A stretch of DNA of 64,000 nucleotides from Chloracidobacterium sp. (GCA_015075585.1 JABTUB010000001.1:1846501-1910500); one strand, 5' to 3'. Shown: positions 9,436 to 19,843, counted from the stretch's first letter. The notes: a model not told the origin generated them from the letters alone. Made by a program: numbers and translations.

Positions 9436-11658
9436 TCATCGCCGCGGCTGTTTACAACGCGAAAGTTCCCATTCCCACGTGATCGTCGAGCCGTCCGCGT
9501 CCTGAAGTGTCTTGCTGCCGACGAGTTCGACACCGTCGTTCAGATACATGGTCGGGTAGCGGCCCGCAGAAAGCGCCGAATGTATCCAAACGGTACTCTC
9601 GCGATTATCGTCGTGTCCTTTTTCAAGGTCGCAGGTCGTCTGATCCACGCGTTCGTAATCGTGTACCTTCGACGGGATCGGCCCGGTGTCAAGCATAAAG
9701 CCGAGCTGATAGTCAGAATCACCGCCGGAGAACGACATTCCGAATGCGTATGGATAGCTCGCCTTCTGAAACGTTACGTCCGTCCCCGAGACGAACGCCG
9801 TTGTAAAGTTGCCTTCCTCCTTGCCGCAACATGGATCGTTCTCGCGTCTGCCCTCGAATTTCGTCGTGTAGTAGCCGTAAACGTCGAACGTGGCCTGTTT
9901 TTTCGGCACTTTTGCGGCCACCTCTTCGGGAGTTCGCGGGTTGAGCGTGACCTGAACGTCCTCATGAATATCGGTCGTTTTGACGCCGTCGCCCGCCGAG
10001 TTCATACCGGGCGTTCTGGCGGATTTTACGACCACCGTTTTTCGCAGATCGCGCGTATAACTGACAGTGCCGCCCCAATCTTCGCTGCACGGTTCCCAAT
10101 CCTTCACGGGAATGTTGACGCTGACCGTCTTCAACGCCATTTTCGCAAGTATGTCGGGGATGACGCCGATCAAATATCCCACGATGCCGCCATTCTTTAG
10201 GTCGAGTGACCCCCAAAGGATCTTCGGTATATCTTTCTCGGCGTCCATTTTTTCGGTCGCGACCGAGAGCGACCAACGATCTTTCTTCGGCACGGGCGTA
10301 ACGGCGATCTTGCGCAGATCCTTCCGCTGCTCTTTGCCGGTCGCCTTGACCTTATTTTGACCTTGGCTATCGGTCATTTGTTTCGACAGATCCAGGTTAT
10401 TTCGATCCGTCGAATCCATATACAAGGGCGAATTCTCCGCGCGGTCGCGTGGTACCCACTTTACGGGAACGTCCTTAAGGACACCTTCTTCCGGTACGTC
10501 CAGTTCAGCACCCGTAGCCATCTTGATGACCTTTGCGACGCAGTTGATCTGAGCTGAATTCGGAAAGTATCGCTTGAAGGTCGCGGTCACCGTGCGCTCT
10601 TCTCCGCGGTCTATATACTGGTTGCTCTTCGTTCGCACGATCGGTGCGTTCGGGACATCGACCTCGATCTCGATAAAAAGATTTGCGGCGATCAGCTTCA
10701 AATACGACATGATCATGTTCGCCTTCTCGACTCCGCTCGCGGCATCCTTGAAATACTCATCGAGAGCAGCCTTTCCCGGATGCTCGATGCCGAACATCTT
10801 CAGGATCTTCTCCCCTTTTTTCTTATACCCCTGAGCTTCGGCGGCCGTATCTATCGTCGGGCACGGGGAATCATCCGACATCGGACTGCGTCTGCCGAGG
10901 ATCATCCCGACACGGTCGTAGCCCGCGTTCATGTACATCACGCCCAGATCGTTCGGTCTTGGGGCCTTCTCAAAGAACGACATTCCGCCCGACGCTTCTT
11001 CGTACGCCGTTACGAGATCGCCGAGGTAACGGCGTTCGATGAGCGACGCCTGCATCATATTGATCGGGGACTGCGGCGTGGAAATATCCTTTCCGAGTGC
11101 GAAGATCAGCTCGGCGAGGAACTTATTCGGCACGAATTTCGAGGTTCTCGACGCCCTGATGTCGCGTACCATTCCGCCCGCGATATCGACATTCTTCAGC
11201 ACCGTCGAATTGCCCTTGATGACCGTTGCCATCTTCTCGATGCTCGTCGCAAACCCCATATTGCTCGAACGCAGCATCCCCGCAACTTCATAATCGAAGA
11301 ATGCGGTGCCGTTCGGATGCTCCGGCTTGTAGAGGATCTTTTGCTTCTCGTCGATGATGTGGTATCCCGAGATGAGCAATGCGCCGATGAGTGCCGAAAG
11401 CGAATTTTCGTCATCCTTTAGGATCATCGCCGCAGCCTTTTTTGCAAGTGCAGCGTCGGGATCGCCGCCGAAAACGTACTCTCGCGGCAACCCTTTCTTT
11501 GCGAAATCGTTAAGCGGGTCATTCGAGGGCACGACCTTGACTTTGGATGTCGGTGCCGGCCCGTTGACTATCGGCGGCCCTGTGCGGCGCTGCGGTTGTC
11601 CGACCACAGCGAGGGCAAACACCAATATTAGAAGCATTGATGCGGATAAGCCTTTCAT
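9436..11658 (-). CDS. Large secreted protein of unknown function
   Basis: A 740-residue exported protein I do not recognise. A signal peptide (MLLILVFALAVVGQ) is followed by a Pro-rich segment and then a mostly helical region (about residues 50-330) with paired helices. The C-terminal half is beta-rich and charged: VDVPNAPIVRTKSNQYI, the phrase SEDWGGTVSYTRDL, and a region with DPCCGKEEGNFTTAFV, where paired cysteines suggest a disulphide in an exported protein. The last segment (DADGSTITWEWELSRC) looks like a terminal beta-strand pair. It starts 14 bases after the stop of the 425-residue upstream gene, so the two are likely cotranscribed. Confidence 0.6.
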   Translation of the reverse strand: MKGLSASMLLILVFALAVVGQPQRRTGPPIVNGPAPTSKVKVVPSNDPLNDFAKKGLPREYVFGGDPDAALAKKAAAMILKDDENSLSALIGALLISGYHIIDEKQKILYKPEHPNGTAFFDYEVAGMLRSSNMGFATSIEKMATVIKGNSTVLKNVDIAGGMVRDIRASRTSKFVPNKFLAELIFALGKDISTPQSPINMMQASLIERRYLGDLVTAYEEASGGMSFFEKAPRPNDLGVMYMNAGYDRVGMILGRRSPMSDDSPCPTIDTAAEAQGYKKKGEKILKMFGIEHPGKAALDEYFKDAASGVEKANMIMSYLKLIAANLFIEIEVDVPNAPIVRTKSNQYIDRGEERTVTATFKRYFPNSAQINCVAKVIKMATGAELDVPEEGVLKDVPVKWVPRDRAENSPLYMDSTDRNNLDLSKQMTDSQGQNKVKATGKEQRKDLRKIAVTPVPKKDRWSLSVATEKMDAEKDIPKILWGSLDLKNGGIVGYLIGVIPDILAKMALKTVSVNIPVKDWEPCSEDWGGTVSYTRDLRKTVVVKSARTPGMNSAGDGVKTTDIHEDVQVTLNPRTPEEVAAKVPKKQATFDVYGYYTTKFEGRRENDPCCGKEEGNFTTAFVSGTDVTFQKASYPYAFGMSFSGGDSDYQLGFMLDTGPIPSKVHDYERVDQTTCDLEKGHDDNRESTVWIHSALSAGRYPTMYLNDGVELVGSKTLQDADGSTITWEWELSRCKQPRR

Positions 11659-11672
11659 ATTCCTCCCTCTTG

Positions 11673-12950
11673 CTATTTCGCCTTTGCTAAGACACCGCCG
11701 ATCACTTGGTCGATCGCCGCCTTTACCGCGTCGTTCGCCGAACCTTTTACCTCAGCAGTTGCCGGCGAGGAAATGATGGCCGTCTTGCCGTCCTTGCCGT
11801 AAAGCGTGACAACGATCTCAGCGGACGACGTCCCGGCTTTTGCCATATCCGATGAACCGGTAATTTTGCCGAACAGCCCGCCGATCTTCGCACCGCCTGA
11901 TTCCTTGATCTTTTTGATCTCGACACCGATAACATTCGCAAAATTACCGACGGCAATATCTGACGATGATGAGACAAGAAGCCCGCTCATTCCAATTGAA
12001 CTGACCTTCGTTGAGAGGTAGTTTCGCAGATCGTCCTGATCGACCTTATTCACACTGCCCGAAAAGTAGTCGATAGCGATGGTCTTTTGGGACTTGGTGC
12101 CGTCGGAAAAGACCGTCTTTGCGGACGTGTCGATCTTCGTTTGACGCTTCGTCAGGGCCTCCATCGATTCGACCTCGATCCAAGGGCTTATCGGCACATC
12201 AAAGAGTGCTTGTGCGAGTGTCGCTTTCGATAGCTCGAGCGTCTCGACCGTCGAAGTGTCAGTAAGTTTGCCGCTGAGATAGGATTTTCTCGTGCCTGTG
12301 AGCATAAAGCCCGGATTGGCAAGGCGCTTGAAGACCGTCTTCGGCATACAGCCGCCGCTAACGGGAGGCGGACGATTTATCGGACACGATTGGGTCTCAA
12401 CAGTTAGCTGTACGAACCAGCCTTCGAACTCCATTTTCATTGGTTCGGACGGTTGGCACGCGTCCGGCGAGGTTTCGATCGTCTGCGTCCACTTGAGCCA
12501 CTTCGCGTCAAGGCCGAACATCTTCTGCCGCTTGCCGGAATCGACGACCCACGAGTCGATCGTCATCGTTCCCTTGAACGTGATCTTTTGATTGCCGCGG
12601 CGTGCAAGCTTCTCCGGCGGTGCGGACGACCAATCGTAGTAATCGATGAAGTACTGCTTGTTGCGGTCACTTAAGTAAAGATCCTGCTTCAGATCGCACT
12701 GCTGGACCACGATCGGCGTCTCCGGCATCATCTGCGACGCCATCGAGCCCATCTGGCTCATCGCCGCAGCGGTCTGGGGGTCAAGATCAATCTTCATCTC
12801 GGTCCGCTGTCTCACGCCTTTAAGATAGATCGTCGTGATCATCCCCATTTTTGAACCACCCTGCGATATCTTTTGTGAGAGCGTCCAATCGGCAAGAACT
12901 GAAATTGAAGTAAAAATGAAAATGAGGGTCGCACAAATGATCTCTTTCAT
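11673..12950 (-). CDS. Secreted protein of unknown function, DUF4412-like N-terminal half
   Basis: A 425-residue exported protein. The ATG at 12950 gives a compact signal peptide (MKEIICATLIFIFTSISVLA) and is preferred to the ATG five codons upstream. The first 250 residues (LSQKISQGGSKMG...IYLKGVRQRTEMKID..., YLSDRNKQYFIDYYDW) resemble proteins in which a secreted domain reports on a bound small molecule or lipid, such as DUF4412; this is only a resemblance. The last 150 residues (DYFSGSVNKVDQDDLRNYL, GVEIKKIKESGGAKIGGLFGKITG, EIVVTLYGKDGKTAI) look like a separate alpha/beta domain repeated in some acidobacterial proteins. First gene of a leftward cluster. Confidence 0.55.
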   Translation of the reverse strand: MKEIICATLIFIFTSISVLADWTLSQKISQGGSKMGMITTIYLKGVRQRTEMKIDLDPQTAAAMSQMGSMASQMMPETPIVVQQCDLKQDLYLSDRNKQYFIDYYDWSSAPPEKLARRGNQKITFKGTMTIDSWVVDSGKRQKMFGLDAKWLKWTQTIETSPDACQPSEPMKMEFEGWFVQLTVETQSCPINRPPPVSGGCMPKTVFKRLANPGFMLTGTRKSYLSGKLTDTSTVETLELSKATLAQALFDVPISPWIEVESMEALTKRQTKIDTSAKTVFSDGTKSQKTIAIDYFSGSVNKVDQDDLRNYLSTKVSSIGMSGLLVSSSSDIAVGNFANVIGVEIKKIKESGGAKIGGLFGKITGSSDMAKAGTSSAEIVVTLYGKDGKTAIISSPATAEVKGSANDAVKAAIDQVIGGVLAKAK

Positions 12951-13222
12951 AGCCAATAACTCCAAAGAACTGAATAATTTACGGGCACGGATATTATGCT
13001 CGCGCTATTTTCGTGTAGTCAAGGTATTTCAACGGCAAAAACGATCTTTTTTAGAACGGCATATCAGAAATCCTGAATATGAACGTCGTGTACGCCTATA
13101 AAACAGAAAGCATTTGTCGGCGAAGGCTGCTCCGACAAATGCTTCTGTTCAGGGCTCGGAGGGTAAGGCTCTAGGGGAAAGCCTTTAGGGTGCCCTGTTT
13201 AGACCCTCGGGTTGCGTTGCTG
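12951..13222. other. Intergenic region between secreted-protein cluster and respiratory operon
   Basis: These 272 bases separate two leftward transcription units. The part near 13098-13147 is a terminator for the operon arriving from the right. The A/T-rich 12966-13075 stretch probably holds the promoter for the 425-residue protein gene, but I could not pick a convincing -35/-10 pair. No small ORF with credible features is present. Confidence 0.5.
13098..13147 (-). terminator. Intrinsic terminator of the nar-act operon
   Basis: CAGAAAGCATTTGTCGG (13104-13120) pairs with CCGACAAATGCTTCTG (13132-13147), a 16-bp stem with one bulged base and an 11-base loop. Read on the minus strand the stem is followed directly by TTTTAT, the form of a rho-independent terminator. 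It lies about 75 bases past the actF stop at 13223, so it closes the 15-kb leftward operon. Confidence 0.85.
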
Positions 13223-14413
13223 TCAACCCCGTTCCGCCGCAGGTTCTTGCCAATCAGGTCCGAGGTCCTCGTGCCAAAGGCTCTCAGCAAGATACGGATC
13301 CCTGATCGGCACGAGGTTCTTGGCTGAAAGATTTCTGACGAACATGAACAGGAACAGTGCAACGAAAGCAATGAGCAACGCGATGTCAGCAATACCGATC
13401 GCCGGTGTCGCTGAGAACGGCGGCATCACCATAACATACATATCCAGCCAGCGGCCGACGAGTACGATAGTGCAAGCGGTCAGCAGCCACGTCTTGTTGA
13501 ACTTCACGCGCTTCGGCAGAAGCATGATGAAGGGTATGATCCAGTTCAAAAACAGGTTTACGATGAAAAATGCGAACCAACCTCGCCCGGAGGTCTGCCG
13601 GAAATAGTAGATCGTCTCCTCGGGCAGGTTCGCATAATAGATCAGGAGGTATTGGCTGATCCAGATATATGCCCAAAAGGTCGCGTAGCCGAGCACGATA
13701 ACCCCAAGCTTATGCAGATGCTTCCCGCCGATTTCCTTCAGGATACCGTAACGCTGCAGAAAAATGATGAAGAATGTGATCGCAGAGACGCCTGAAAGCA
13801 AAGTGCCCGCGATCAAGTAGAACCCGAAGATCGTGCTGTAGAATAGCGGCTCGATCGACATTATCCAGTCAAATGAAGCGAGCGAATATGTGACGCCGAA
13901 GATCACCAGGAACAGCGCCGAATAACGTTTTGCCGAGGCTGTGTGATCGGGTGAACCGTCGCCGTCCTGCCGCGTTGACATATAGCGGATGATATAGACG
14001 AAAACCGTCCAGATCAGGAGATAAATGAACATTCGGGCAAAGAAGAAACCCGGCGTCAGCCATGTATCTTTGAAAGCATAGGTTGGGCCGTGTTCGATAT
14101 ACCTTTCGTTGGTCCACTTGTAGATCTCATGCCTGCCGAAAAAAACGACAAGCAGCGTTAAAGCCCCGACCGGCACATAGCTCATCAATGCCTCGGGCAC
14201 ACGCCGCAGTACACTCGTCCAGCCTGAGTTCGACACATAATGCACCGCGATAAAGACCGCTGCCCCAAGTGCAAATGTCATAACGAACAATGCGTTGACA
14301 AGGTAGCTTTGCCAAAAATGAGAGCCGAGAGTAGCGGCAACCACTACGCCGACAATGAATAGGGCTATGAGGATCGCCTTATCACGCTTACTGAAGAATG
14401 GCACGTCTTTCAT
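13223..14413 (-). CDS. actF: Alternative complex III membrane subunit ActF
   Basis: A 396-residue polytopic inner-membrane protein with about ten hydrophobic helices, last gene of the act cluster. ActF is the second large quinol-interacting membrane subunit of alternative complex III, related to ActC/NrfD but diverged. Recognition rests on gene order, length, the N-terminal FVGVVVAATLGSHFWQ-like helix, and segments such as HYVSNSGWTSVLRRVPEALMSYVP and WAYIWISQYLLIYYANLPEE, which are characteristic of ActF. It begins 3 bases after the actE stop, and the operon terminator follows. Confidence 0.88.
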   Translation of the reverse strand: MKDVPFFSKRDKAILIALFIVGVVVAATLGSHFWQSYLVNALFVMTFALGAAVFIAVHYVSNSGWTSVLRRVPEALMSYVPVGALTLLVVFFGRHEIYKWTNERYIEHGPTYAFKDTWLTPGFFFARMFIYLLIWTVFVYIIRYMSTRQDGDGSPDHTASAKRYSALFLVIFGVTYSLASFDWIMSIEPLFYSTIFGFYLIAGTLLSGVSAITFFIIFLQRYGILKEIGGKHLHKLGVIVLGYATFWAYIWISQYLLIYYANLPEETIYYFRQTSGRGWFAFFIVNLFLNWIIPFIMLLPKRVKFNKTWLLTACTIVLVGRWLDMYVMVMPPFSATPAIGIADIALLIAFVALFLFMFVRNLSAKNLVPIRDPYLAESLWHEDLGPDWQEPAAERG

Positions 14414-14416
14414 AGG

Positions 14417-14983
14417 TCACTGTTTCTGCAAAGTTCTGATATAAAGGATCACCTTCCAGCGGTCATCCGGAAGCACTTGAGCTGCGTGCGGCGGCATATT
14501 GCCGTTGTTGCGTCCGTAAGTAATGATGTGGAACATGGCCCCATCCGGCAGTGCGATCGATGCAGGAGCCTTATATGACGTCGGAGGCATATATTTTGCT
14601 GCGATCGGCCCGTCCCCGACCCCTGTCGTTCCATGACAGACGGCACAAGTGTTCGTATAGATATATTTTCCGCGCGCGATGTTCTCAGGCGTAGGCTGGA
14701 ATGGATTGACGAGTTCTTTCCCCGCACGGGCTTCATCCTCCGGCGTTGCCTGATAATGGAGCGGCAAAAATCCTCGACGCACCGTTCCCGAAGGAGGCGT
14801 CTGCAAGGTCATATCCTCCGGAAGGATCGGGTTCTCAGTATATGAGAGCGATGCAGGTGAATACTGCATCTGCGTCGGCACCTCGCGATTTCTCTCTGAG
14901 AAATCGCGGCTCAAGCCGTAAAGACTGCCGAGAACCACCACGGGAAGCAGGATGAAAAATACTACAGCCAACTTCGTCTTCAT
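14417..14983 (-). CDS. actE: Alternative complex III monohaem cytochrome c ActE
   Basis: A 188-residue periplasmic cytochrome c anchored by an N-terminal helix (LAVVFFILLPVVVLGSLYGL). It has a single CAVCHG haem motif, a distal region with GDGPIAAKYMPPTSYKAP, and the likely axial methionine in NNGNMPPHA. ActE accepts electrons within alternative complex III. The start overlaps the actD stop by 4 bases (ATGA type), showing translational coupling. Confidence 0.9.
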   Translation of the reverse strand: MKTKLAVVFFILLPVVVLGSLYGLSRDFSERNREVPTQMQYSPASLSYTENPILPEDMTLQTPPSGTVRRGFLPLHYQATPEDEARAGKELVNPFQPTPENIARGKYIYTNTCAVCHGTTGVGDGPIAAKYMPPTSYKAPASIALPDGAMFHIITYGRNNGNMPPHAAQVLPDDRWKVILYIRTLQKQ

Positions 14984-15525
14984 ACAAGATCAGCCCCCTC
15001 AACGATCTCAAGCGGATCGAAGCTTCGCAATATCTTCAGCGTATCCGTGTAGTCAAATGCAGCATTTGACTGCTCTACGACCAGAGCGAATTTATCATCC
15101 GTAACTCCCGGCAGCGCCGTCCGCTTACTGAACGGATAGAGCCGGCGGTTGGCAAAGAACGCAAAAACAGCGGTCAGACCCGAGAACAGCACCGTCAGCT
15201 CAAAACTTATCGGCACGAAAAGCGGATATCCTGCAAAGGGCTTGCCGGCAAGATTGACCGGCCAATCGTAATCGAAAACATACATCTGCATTCCGATCGC
15301 CGTAAGTAGCCCCAGAACGCCGCCTGCGAATATGACCCAGGTCAGTTTTGTCGGCCGCTCACCGGTTGCAAGATCCAAGCCATGTACCGGATACGGCGTG
15401 AACACGTCATAGATCTCGGCTCCCTGTTTACGAACCTCCAGGATGCAATCGACAAGATCATCTTCATTGTCGAAATAGGCAACTGTGTAACGCACTATGC
15501 CTTTATTCTTTCTAGTGGCGCGCAT
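14980..15525 (-). CDS. actD: Alternative complex III subunit ActD (DUF3341)
   Basis: A 181-residue inner-membrane subunit. The soluble N-terminal domain ([37 protein letters not shown]) is the DUF3341 signature, followed by two transmembrane helices ([20 protein letters not shown] and [18 protein letters not shown]). ActD is a structural subunit of alternative complex III. Its start overlaps the end of actC by 14 bases. Confidence 0.9.
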   Translation of the reverse strand: MRATRKNKGIVRYTVAYFDNEDDLVDCILEVRKQGAEIYDVFTPYPVHGLDLATGERPTKLTWVIFAGGVLGLLTAIGMQMYVFDYDWPVNLAGKPFAGYPLFVPISFELTVLFSGLTAVFAFFANRRLYPFSKRTALPGVTDDKFALVVEQSNAAFDYTDTLKILRSFDPLEIVEGADLV

Positions 15526-16939
15526 ATCGCAAAACCCCCTTGATCTCAGCGATCGAGATCACCGGAAATACCCGTATAAAGATCAGGAAACACGTAAAGA
15601 ACAGACCGAACGTCCCGATGAAGATGCCTATCTCGGTCAGCGTCGGCACATACATCGCCCAACTCGACGGCAGATAGTCACGATGCAGACTCAGCACAAT
15701 GATCACGAAACGCTCGAACCACATTCCGATATTGACGAAGATCGTCATTGCAAAAATGATCGGCACCGTCGTGCGAACACGCTTGAACCAGAACAACTGC
15801 GGGATCAGAGCGTTGCAGGTGAACATCACCCAATATGCCCACGCATACGGCCCCAACATACGATTGACGATCGAGAAGATCTCATTCGGATTGCCGCTGT
15901 AGAACCCGATAAATATCTCAGAGATATAGGCGAGGCCGACGATCGAACCGGTCAGCAGCGTGATCTTGCACATATTCTCGAGATGGCTGATGGTGATATA
16001 CGCCTCGAGGTGCATGATCTTTCTCACGGGTATGAGCAGTGTCATCACCATCGCAAAACCGGAGAAAATGGCCCCGGCAACAAAGTACGGCGGAAAGATC
16101 GTTGAGTGCCATCCCGGAATAAGCGATGTTGCGAAGTCGAAGCTGACGATACTGTGGACCGAGAGCACGAGCGGCGTCGCAAGGGCAGCAAGTATGCCGT
16201 AAACGGTCTCATATCGAGACCATGCTTTGTTCGATCCGGTCCAGCCCAAACTCAAGATCCCGTAAAAGATACGGCGCCATTTCGTTTTCACACGGTCGCG
16301 CACCGTTGCAAGGTCAGGCACGAGGCCGAGATACCAAAACACTGCCGAGATCGTAAAATAGGTTGAAATGGCAAAGAAGTCCCACAGCAGCGGCGAGTAG
16401 AAGTTGACCCAAAGCGGGCCTCTGGTGTTCGGATACGGTACGAACCAAAAGAACAGCCACGGGCGCCCCATATGTATCAGCGGGAACAATCCTGCACACA
16501 TGACAGCAAAGAGCGTCATGGCTTCGGCTGAACGGTTGATCGACGTACGCCACTTTTGATTGAAAAGGAAAAGGATCGCCGAAATGAACGTGCCGGCGTG
16601 CCCGATACCGATCCAGAAGACGAAATTCGTGATATCGAAGGCCCAGCCAATGGTGCGGTTAAGCCCCCAAGTGCCGATGCCTACCGTTACTGTGTAAATG
16701 ACCGCAACGGTTCCGATCAGGAGCAAGAACAGCGAGCAAGCAAAGGCGATCCACCATCCTTTTCCGGGCTTGCCATCCAAGAGGTCGCTGATATCGGCCG
16801 TAACGTCACCTATCGTTTTGTCGCCCTCAACCAGCGGATCACGCAGCGGCGAATAAACGGGATGAAGCCCGCCCGCATTGCCCACCGGAACGGTCACGTC
16901 CTCTTCAAATAGTTCGATATCTCTAATAGATGCAGACAT
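15512..16939 (-). CDS. actC: Alternative complex III quinol-oxidising subunit ActC (NrfD-like)
   Basis: A 475-residue NrfD/PsrC-family membrane protein, the main quinol-binding subunit of alternative complex III. About ten helices are visible after a soluble N-terminus that ends in [12 protein letters not shown]. Family segments include [21 protein letters not shown] (the His of GHAGT lies at the quinol site) and the closing [20 protein letters not shown]. It starts 9 bases after the actB stop. Confidence 0.92.
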   Translation of the reverse strand: MSASIRDIELFEEDVTVPVGNAGGLHPVYSPLRDPLVEGDKTIGDVTADISDLLDGKPGKGWWIAFACSLFLLLIGTVAVIYTVTVGIGTWGLNRTIGWAFDITNFVFWIGIGHAGTFISAILFLFNQKWRTSINRSAEAMTLFAVMCAGLFPLIHMGRPWLFFWFVPYPNTRGPLWVNFYSPLLWDFFAISTYFTISAVFWYLGLVPDLATVRDRVKTKWRRIFYGILSLGWTGSNKAWSRYETVYGILAALATPLVLSVHSIVSFDFATSLIPGWHSTIFPPYFVAGAIFSGFAMVMTLLIPVRKIMHLEAYITISHLENMCKITLLTGSIVGLAYISEIFIGFYSGNPNEIFSIVNRMLGPYAWAYWVMFTCNALIPQLFWFKRVRTTVPIIFAMTIFVNIGMWFERFVIIVLSLHRDYLPSSWAMYVPTLTEIGIFIGTFGLFFTCFLIFIRVFPVISIAEIKGVLRYARH

Positions 16940-16948
16940 ATGCGTTAA

Positions 16949-19843
16949 TTAAGCCTCACCCTCTGTGTCGGAATTTCGGACCTTCGCAAGGTATGTAAGA
17001 GCAGGATTCAGGTTCAGTTCTTCCAGTAAAACATAATTCCTGCCGAGTTTTTTCAAGTTGACGACGCGGCTCGCCAGATCCTTCTCGTCACCGAATGAGA
17101 TAGCGTTCGCCGGACAGCTCTGCTGGCACGCCGTTTGTATCTCACCATCCTTGATCGGACGCCCCTCGTTGCGGGAATGGATCTTAACTTCTTCGATACG
17201 CTGTATGCAGAAAGAGCATTTCTCCATCACGCCGCGTGTGCGCACAGTTACGTCCGGATTCAATGCAAGATTCGCGAGCCGATCCTCGTGCTTGTAATCG
17301 AACCAATTGAACCGGCGAACCTTGAATGCACAGTTGTTATTGCAATATCGCGTACCGACACAGCGGTTATAGACCTGCATACTCAGGCCTTCGCTGCTGT
17401 GGGCGGTGGCAAGCACAGGGCAGACACTCTCGCACGACGCGTTGCCGCATTGCTGACAAGTGATCGGCTGGAAGAGCGTTTTTGTCTCACCGTCCTTCTC
17501 TTCGTAGTAACGGTCGATCCTCATCCAGTGCATCTCGCGGCGGCGGCGGACCTCATCCTTGCCGACCACCGGAATGTTATTCTCAGCCTGACAGCTCAGT
17601 ACGCAGGCGTTGCAGCCGATACATGCACTTAGGTCGATGACCATTCCCCACTTATGGTCGGGATACTCATGGCGGGGCCAAAGCTGCTGCCCTTCGTGGC
17701 CGTGCTCTACGGCTTTGCCTTCAAGATATTCAGCAAATGAAAATTGTTCAACGAGCGGCCTGTCATGCGTTGAATCTTCGGTTTGCGTCTTTGCAAGTGC
17801 GATGCTGTTGGCCGTCGGCTCAAGCGTTACACCGCTTGACGAATACGCAAAGGACGCCCCCGCCAAACTAACGAAAGGATAAGCATTGCCGCCTACGCCG
17901 GTGCCTGCCTTACCCGCCATCGTCCGGCCGTAGCCGACAGCGACGGCGACAACATCGTCGCTCTGGCCTTTTTGAATAAGCACCGGCAGTTCCACCGATG
18001 CGGAATCCTTCTTGAGCCGTACGACCTGCCCCTCATAAAGGCCTTTGGACTCGGCCGTCTTCGGCGAAACGCACGCGTAATTGTCCCATGTCGTCTTGCT
18101 CATCGGGTCCGGGATCTCGTGCAGCCAAGGATTTCCGCCGAACCTGCCGTCGCGAAGCGTTATCTTCTCGTAGAGGGCCAGCGTAAGCTCGCCGGCTTGG
18201 CCTTTGCGGGCGGCAATACGTGAAAAGGCCTCTGATACACTGTCAGCTTTGTATGCGGGCGGCGCAGGAGCAGTTTCCTCGGGGACAAAGACACCATCCT
18301 GGATTGAATGATCCCAGAACTCGTCGAATGTCGTGTATTTCTTCTGTTTCGGAAAAAGATCCGTCTGCCAGCGAGCCCGCAACGCATCATAGAACGTGCG
18401 GTTGTCGCCGCTCCAAGCCATAAGGCTCTCCTGATACGCCCGTGTCTTGAACAGCGGCGAGATCACCGGCTGATTCATGCTGAAAATACCGCTGACGCTC
18501 TCAACTTCATCCCACGCTTCCAGGAAGTGGTGTGTCGGGCAAACAACATCGGCCAGGGATGCCGTCTCGTCAAGCATCGGATTGAAGGTAACCTTAAAAG
18601 GAACCTTTGCAAGAGCATTCTTGAATTCAGACGCCGCGAAATAATCGTATGCAGGGTTCGCGTTCAGAATGAACAAGGCCGCCACACCGCCGCCTGCCAT
18701 TTCGTCCACAAGGGCCTTCATTTCGTCGTCACGGTTCTGTCCGAGCATCGAAGGCCGATCAATACGCACCGTGGTGCCGTAATTGCCCAGCGATTGGTTG
18801 ATCGAATTTACTACCTGCTGAATGTCAGCATCATTGCTGCCGCACAGCACGAGCGAACCGCCCTTGGCCTTTTGTAACTCAGCCGCAAACTTCTCTACCG
18901 CGGCTTTCGTCGCCGGTGAAAGGTGCGACGGCTCGAATGCAGAGGAGCCTTGCCCGGTAAGCTTGGCAAGCAGCAATATCGCCTCAGCCTCCTCATTCGG
19001 CGAGATCTTGACCCTTGTATCGGCGTTCGCTCCCGTCATTGAATAACGCGACTCGAACTGAATATGCCGCAGCATTTCCTTCTTCTCATCCTTGAGATCT
19101 CGCGCAGTGGAATAGTCACGAGCAAATTGAGCCGGTGATATCCAGCCACCGAGAAAATCAGCACCGAAATTTACGATGATCTTCGCTTTTGTGAGGTCGT
19201 AGTTAGGAACTGCCCGTACGCCGTGCGTCTTTTCATGAGCATCTGCGATAGCCGAAAAAGAGACAGGCTCATATACGATGTGCTTAGAGCCGGGAAACTG
19301 CGCAAGGAACTTATCGATGGCTGCTTTTGAAGCCGGGCCGGTGATCGTCCGCGACAGAAATCGGACCTTGCCGCCCGTGGCCTTTACGGAGGCAAGTTTA
19401 TCGGCGACCTGCATATCGACCTGTGTCCATTCGGCCGCAGATTGACCGATGCGCGGGCCTTGAAGCCTTTCAGAATCATAAAGCCCGAATACGAGCGAGT
19501 GGGCTACGGGGCAAAGGCCGCCTTTGTTGATCGGGTTCTCGGGGTTGCCTTCGACCTTTATCGGACGCCCGTCACGCACCTTAACAAGAACGCCGCAGCC
19601 CGCGCTGCACCCGCTGCATGTCGATGCATACCAACTCGCGACGCCCGGCGTCATTTCGGGCGGTTGATGAACGAACGGAATAACCTTCTGCTCCGGAGCA
19701 CGGCAGCTCGCAAGCGTCAGACCTGCGGTCGTGTAGCCGAGCAATTCCAAAAAGGTCCGCCGCGAGAAGCCGCCGGCCTTCGACACATCCGGCATCCCGG
19801 ACTCATCTTCGTCAATAAACTGCTTCCAAAGTTTGTTCGTCAT
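16949..19843 (-). CDS. actB: Alternative complex III iron-sulfur subunit ActB
   Basis: A 964-residue periplasmic subunit exported by the Tat path: FSRRTFLELLGYTTAGLTLASC carries the twin-arginine motif and a possible lipid-attachment Cys. I chose the ATG at 19843 because the longer frame runs into actA. The first two thirds resemble molybdopterin oxidoreductases (ASTCSGCSAGCGVLVKVRDGRPIKVEGNPENP) but in the known complex bind no molybdenum; the last third is a ferredoxin-like domain with four cysteine clusters (CIGCNACVLSC, CQQCGNASCESVC, CVGTRYCNNNC, CSFCIQR with a later CQQSCP). It passes electrons from quinol to haem subunits. It follows actA by 14 bases. Confidence 0.93.
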   Translation of the reverse strand: MTNKLWKQFIDEDESGMPDVSKAGGFSRRTFLELLGYTTAGLTLASCRAPEQKVIPFVHQPPEMTPGVASWYASTCSGCSAGCGVLVKVRDGRPIKVEGNPENPINKGGLCPVAHSLVFGLYDSERLQGPRIGQSAAEWTQVDMQVADKLASVKATGGKVRFLSRTITGPASKAAIDKFLAQFPGSKHIVYEPVSFSAIADAHEKTHGVRAVPNYDLTKAKIIVNFGADFLGGWISPAQFARDYSTARDLKDEKKEMLRHIQFESRYSMTGANADTRVKISPNEEAEAILLLAKLTGQGSSAFEPSHLSPATKAAVEKFAAELQKAKGGSLVLCGSNDADIQQVVNSINQSLGNYGTTVRIDRPSMLGQNRDDEMKALVDEMAGGGVAALFILNANPAYDYFAASEFKNALAKVPFKVTFNPMLDETASLADVVCPTHHFLEAWDEVESVSGIFSMNQPVISPLFKTRAYQESLMAWSGDNRTFYDALRARWQTDLFPKQKKYTTFDEFWDHSIQDGVFVPEETAPAPPAYKADSVSEAFSRIAARKGQAGELTLALYEKITLRDGRFGGNPWLHEIPDPMSKTTWDNYACVSPKTAESKGLYEGQVVRLKKDSASVELPVLIQKGQSDDVVAVAVGYGRTMAGKAGTGVGGNAYPFVSLAGASFAYSSSGVTLEPTANSIALAKTQTEDSTHDRPLVEQFSFAEYLEGKAVEHGHEGQQLWPRHEYPDHKWGMVIDLSACIGCNACVLSCQAENNIPVVGKDEVRRRREMHWMRIDRYYEEKDGETKTLFQPITCQQCGNASCESVCPVLATAHSSEGLSMQVYNRCVGTRYCNNNCAFKVRRFNWFDYKHEDRLANLALNPDVTVRTRGVMEKCSFCIQRIEEVKIHSRNEGRPIKDGEIQTACQQSCPANAISFGDEKDLASRVVNLKKLGRNYVLLEELNLNPALTYLAKVRNSDTEGEA

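Noticed and set aside
9412..10200. 262-codon plus-strand frame
   Set aside because: It lies wholly opposite the 740-residue secreted-protein gene, is very rich in Arg and shows no domain or signal; a shadow of GC-rich coding DNA.
15497..16105. 202-codon plus-strand frame opposite actC
   Set aside because: Composition is unusual (many His, Arg, Gln, Asp), it resembles no family, and actC on the other strand is certain.
16949..19843. ActB as an active molybdoenzyme
   Set aside because: It has the act gene neighbours and a fused ferredoxin domain; the equivalent domain in characterised alternative complex III has no molybdopterin.
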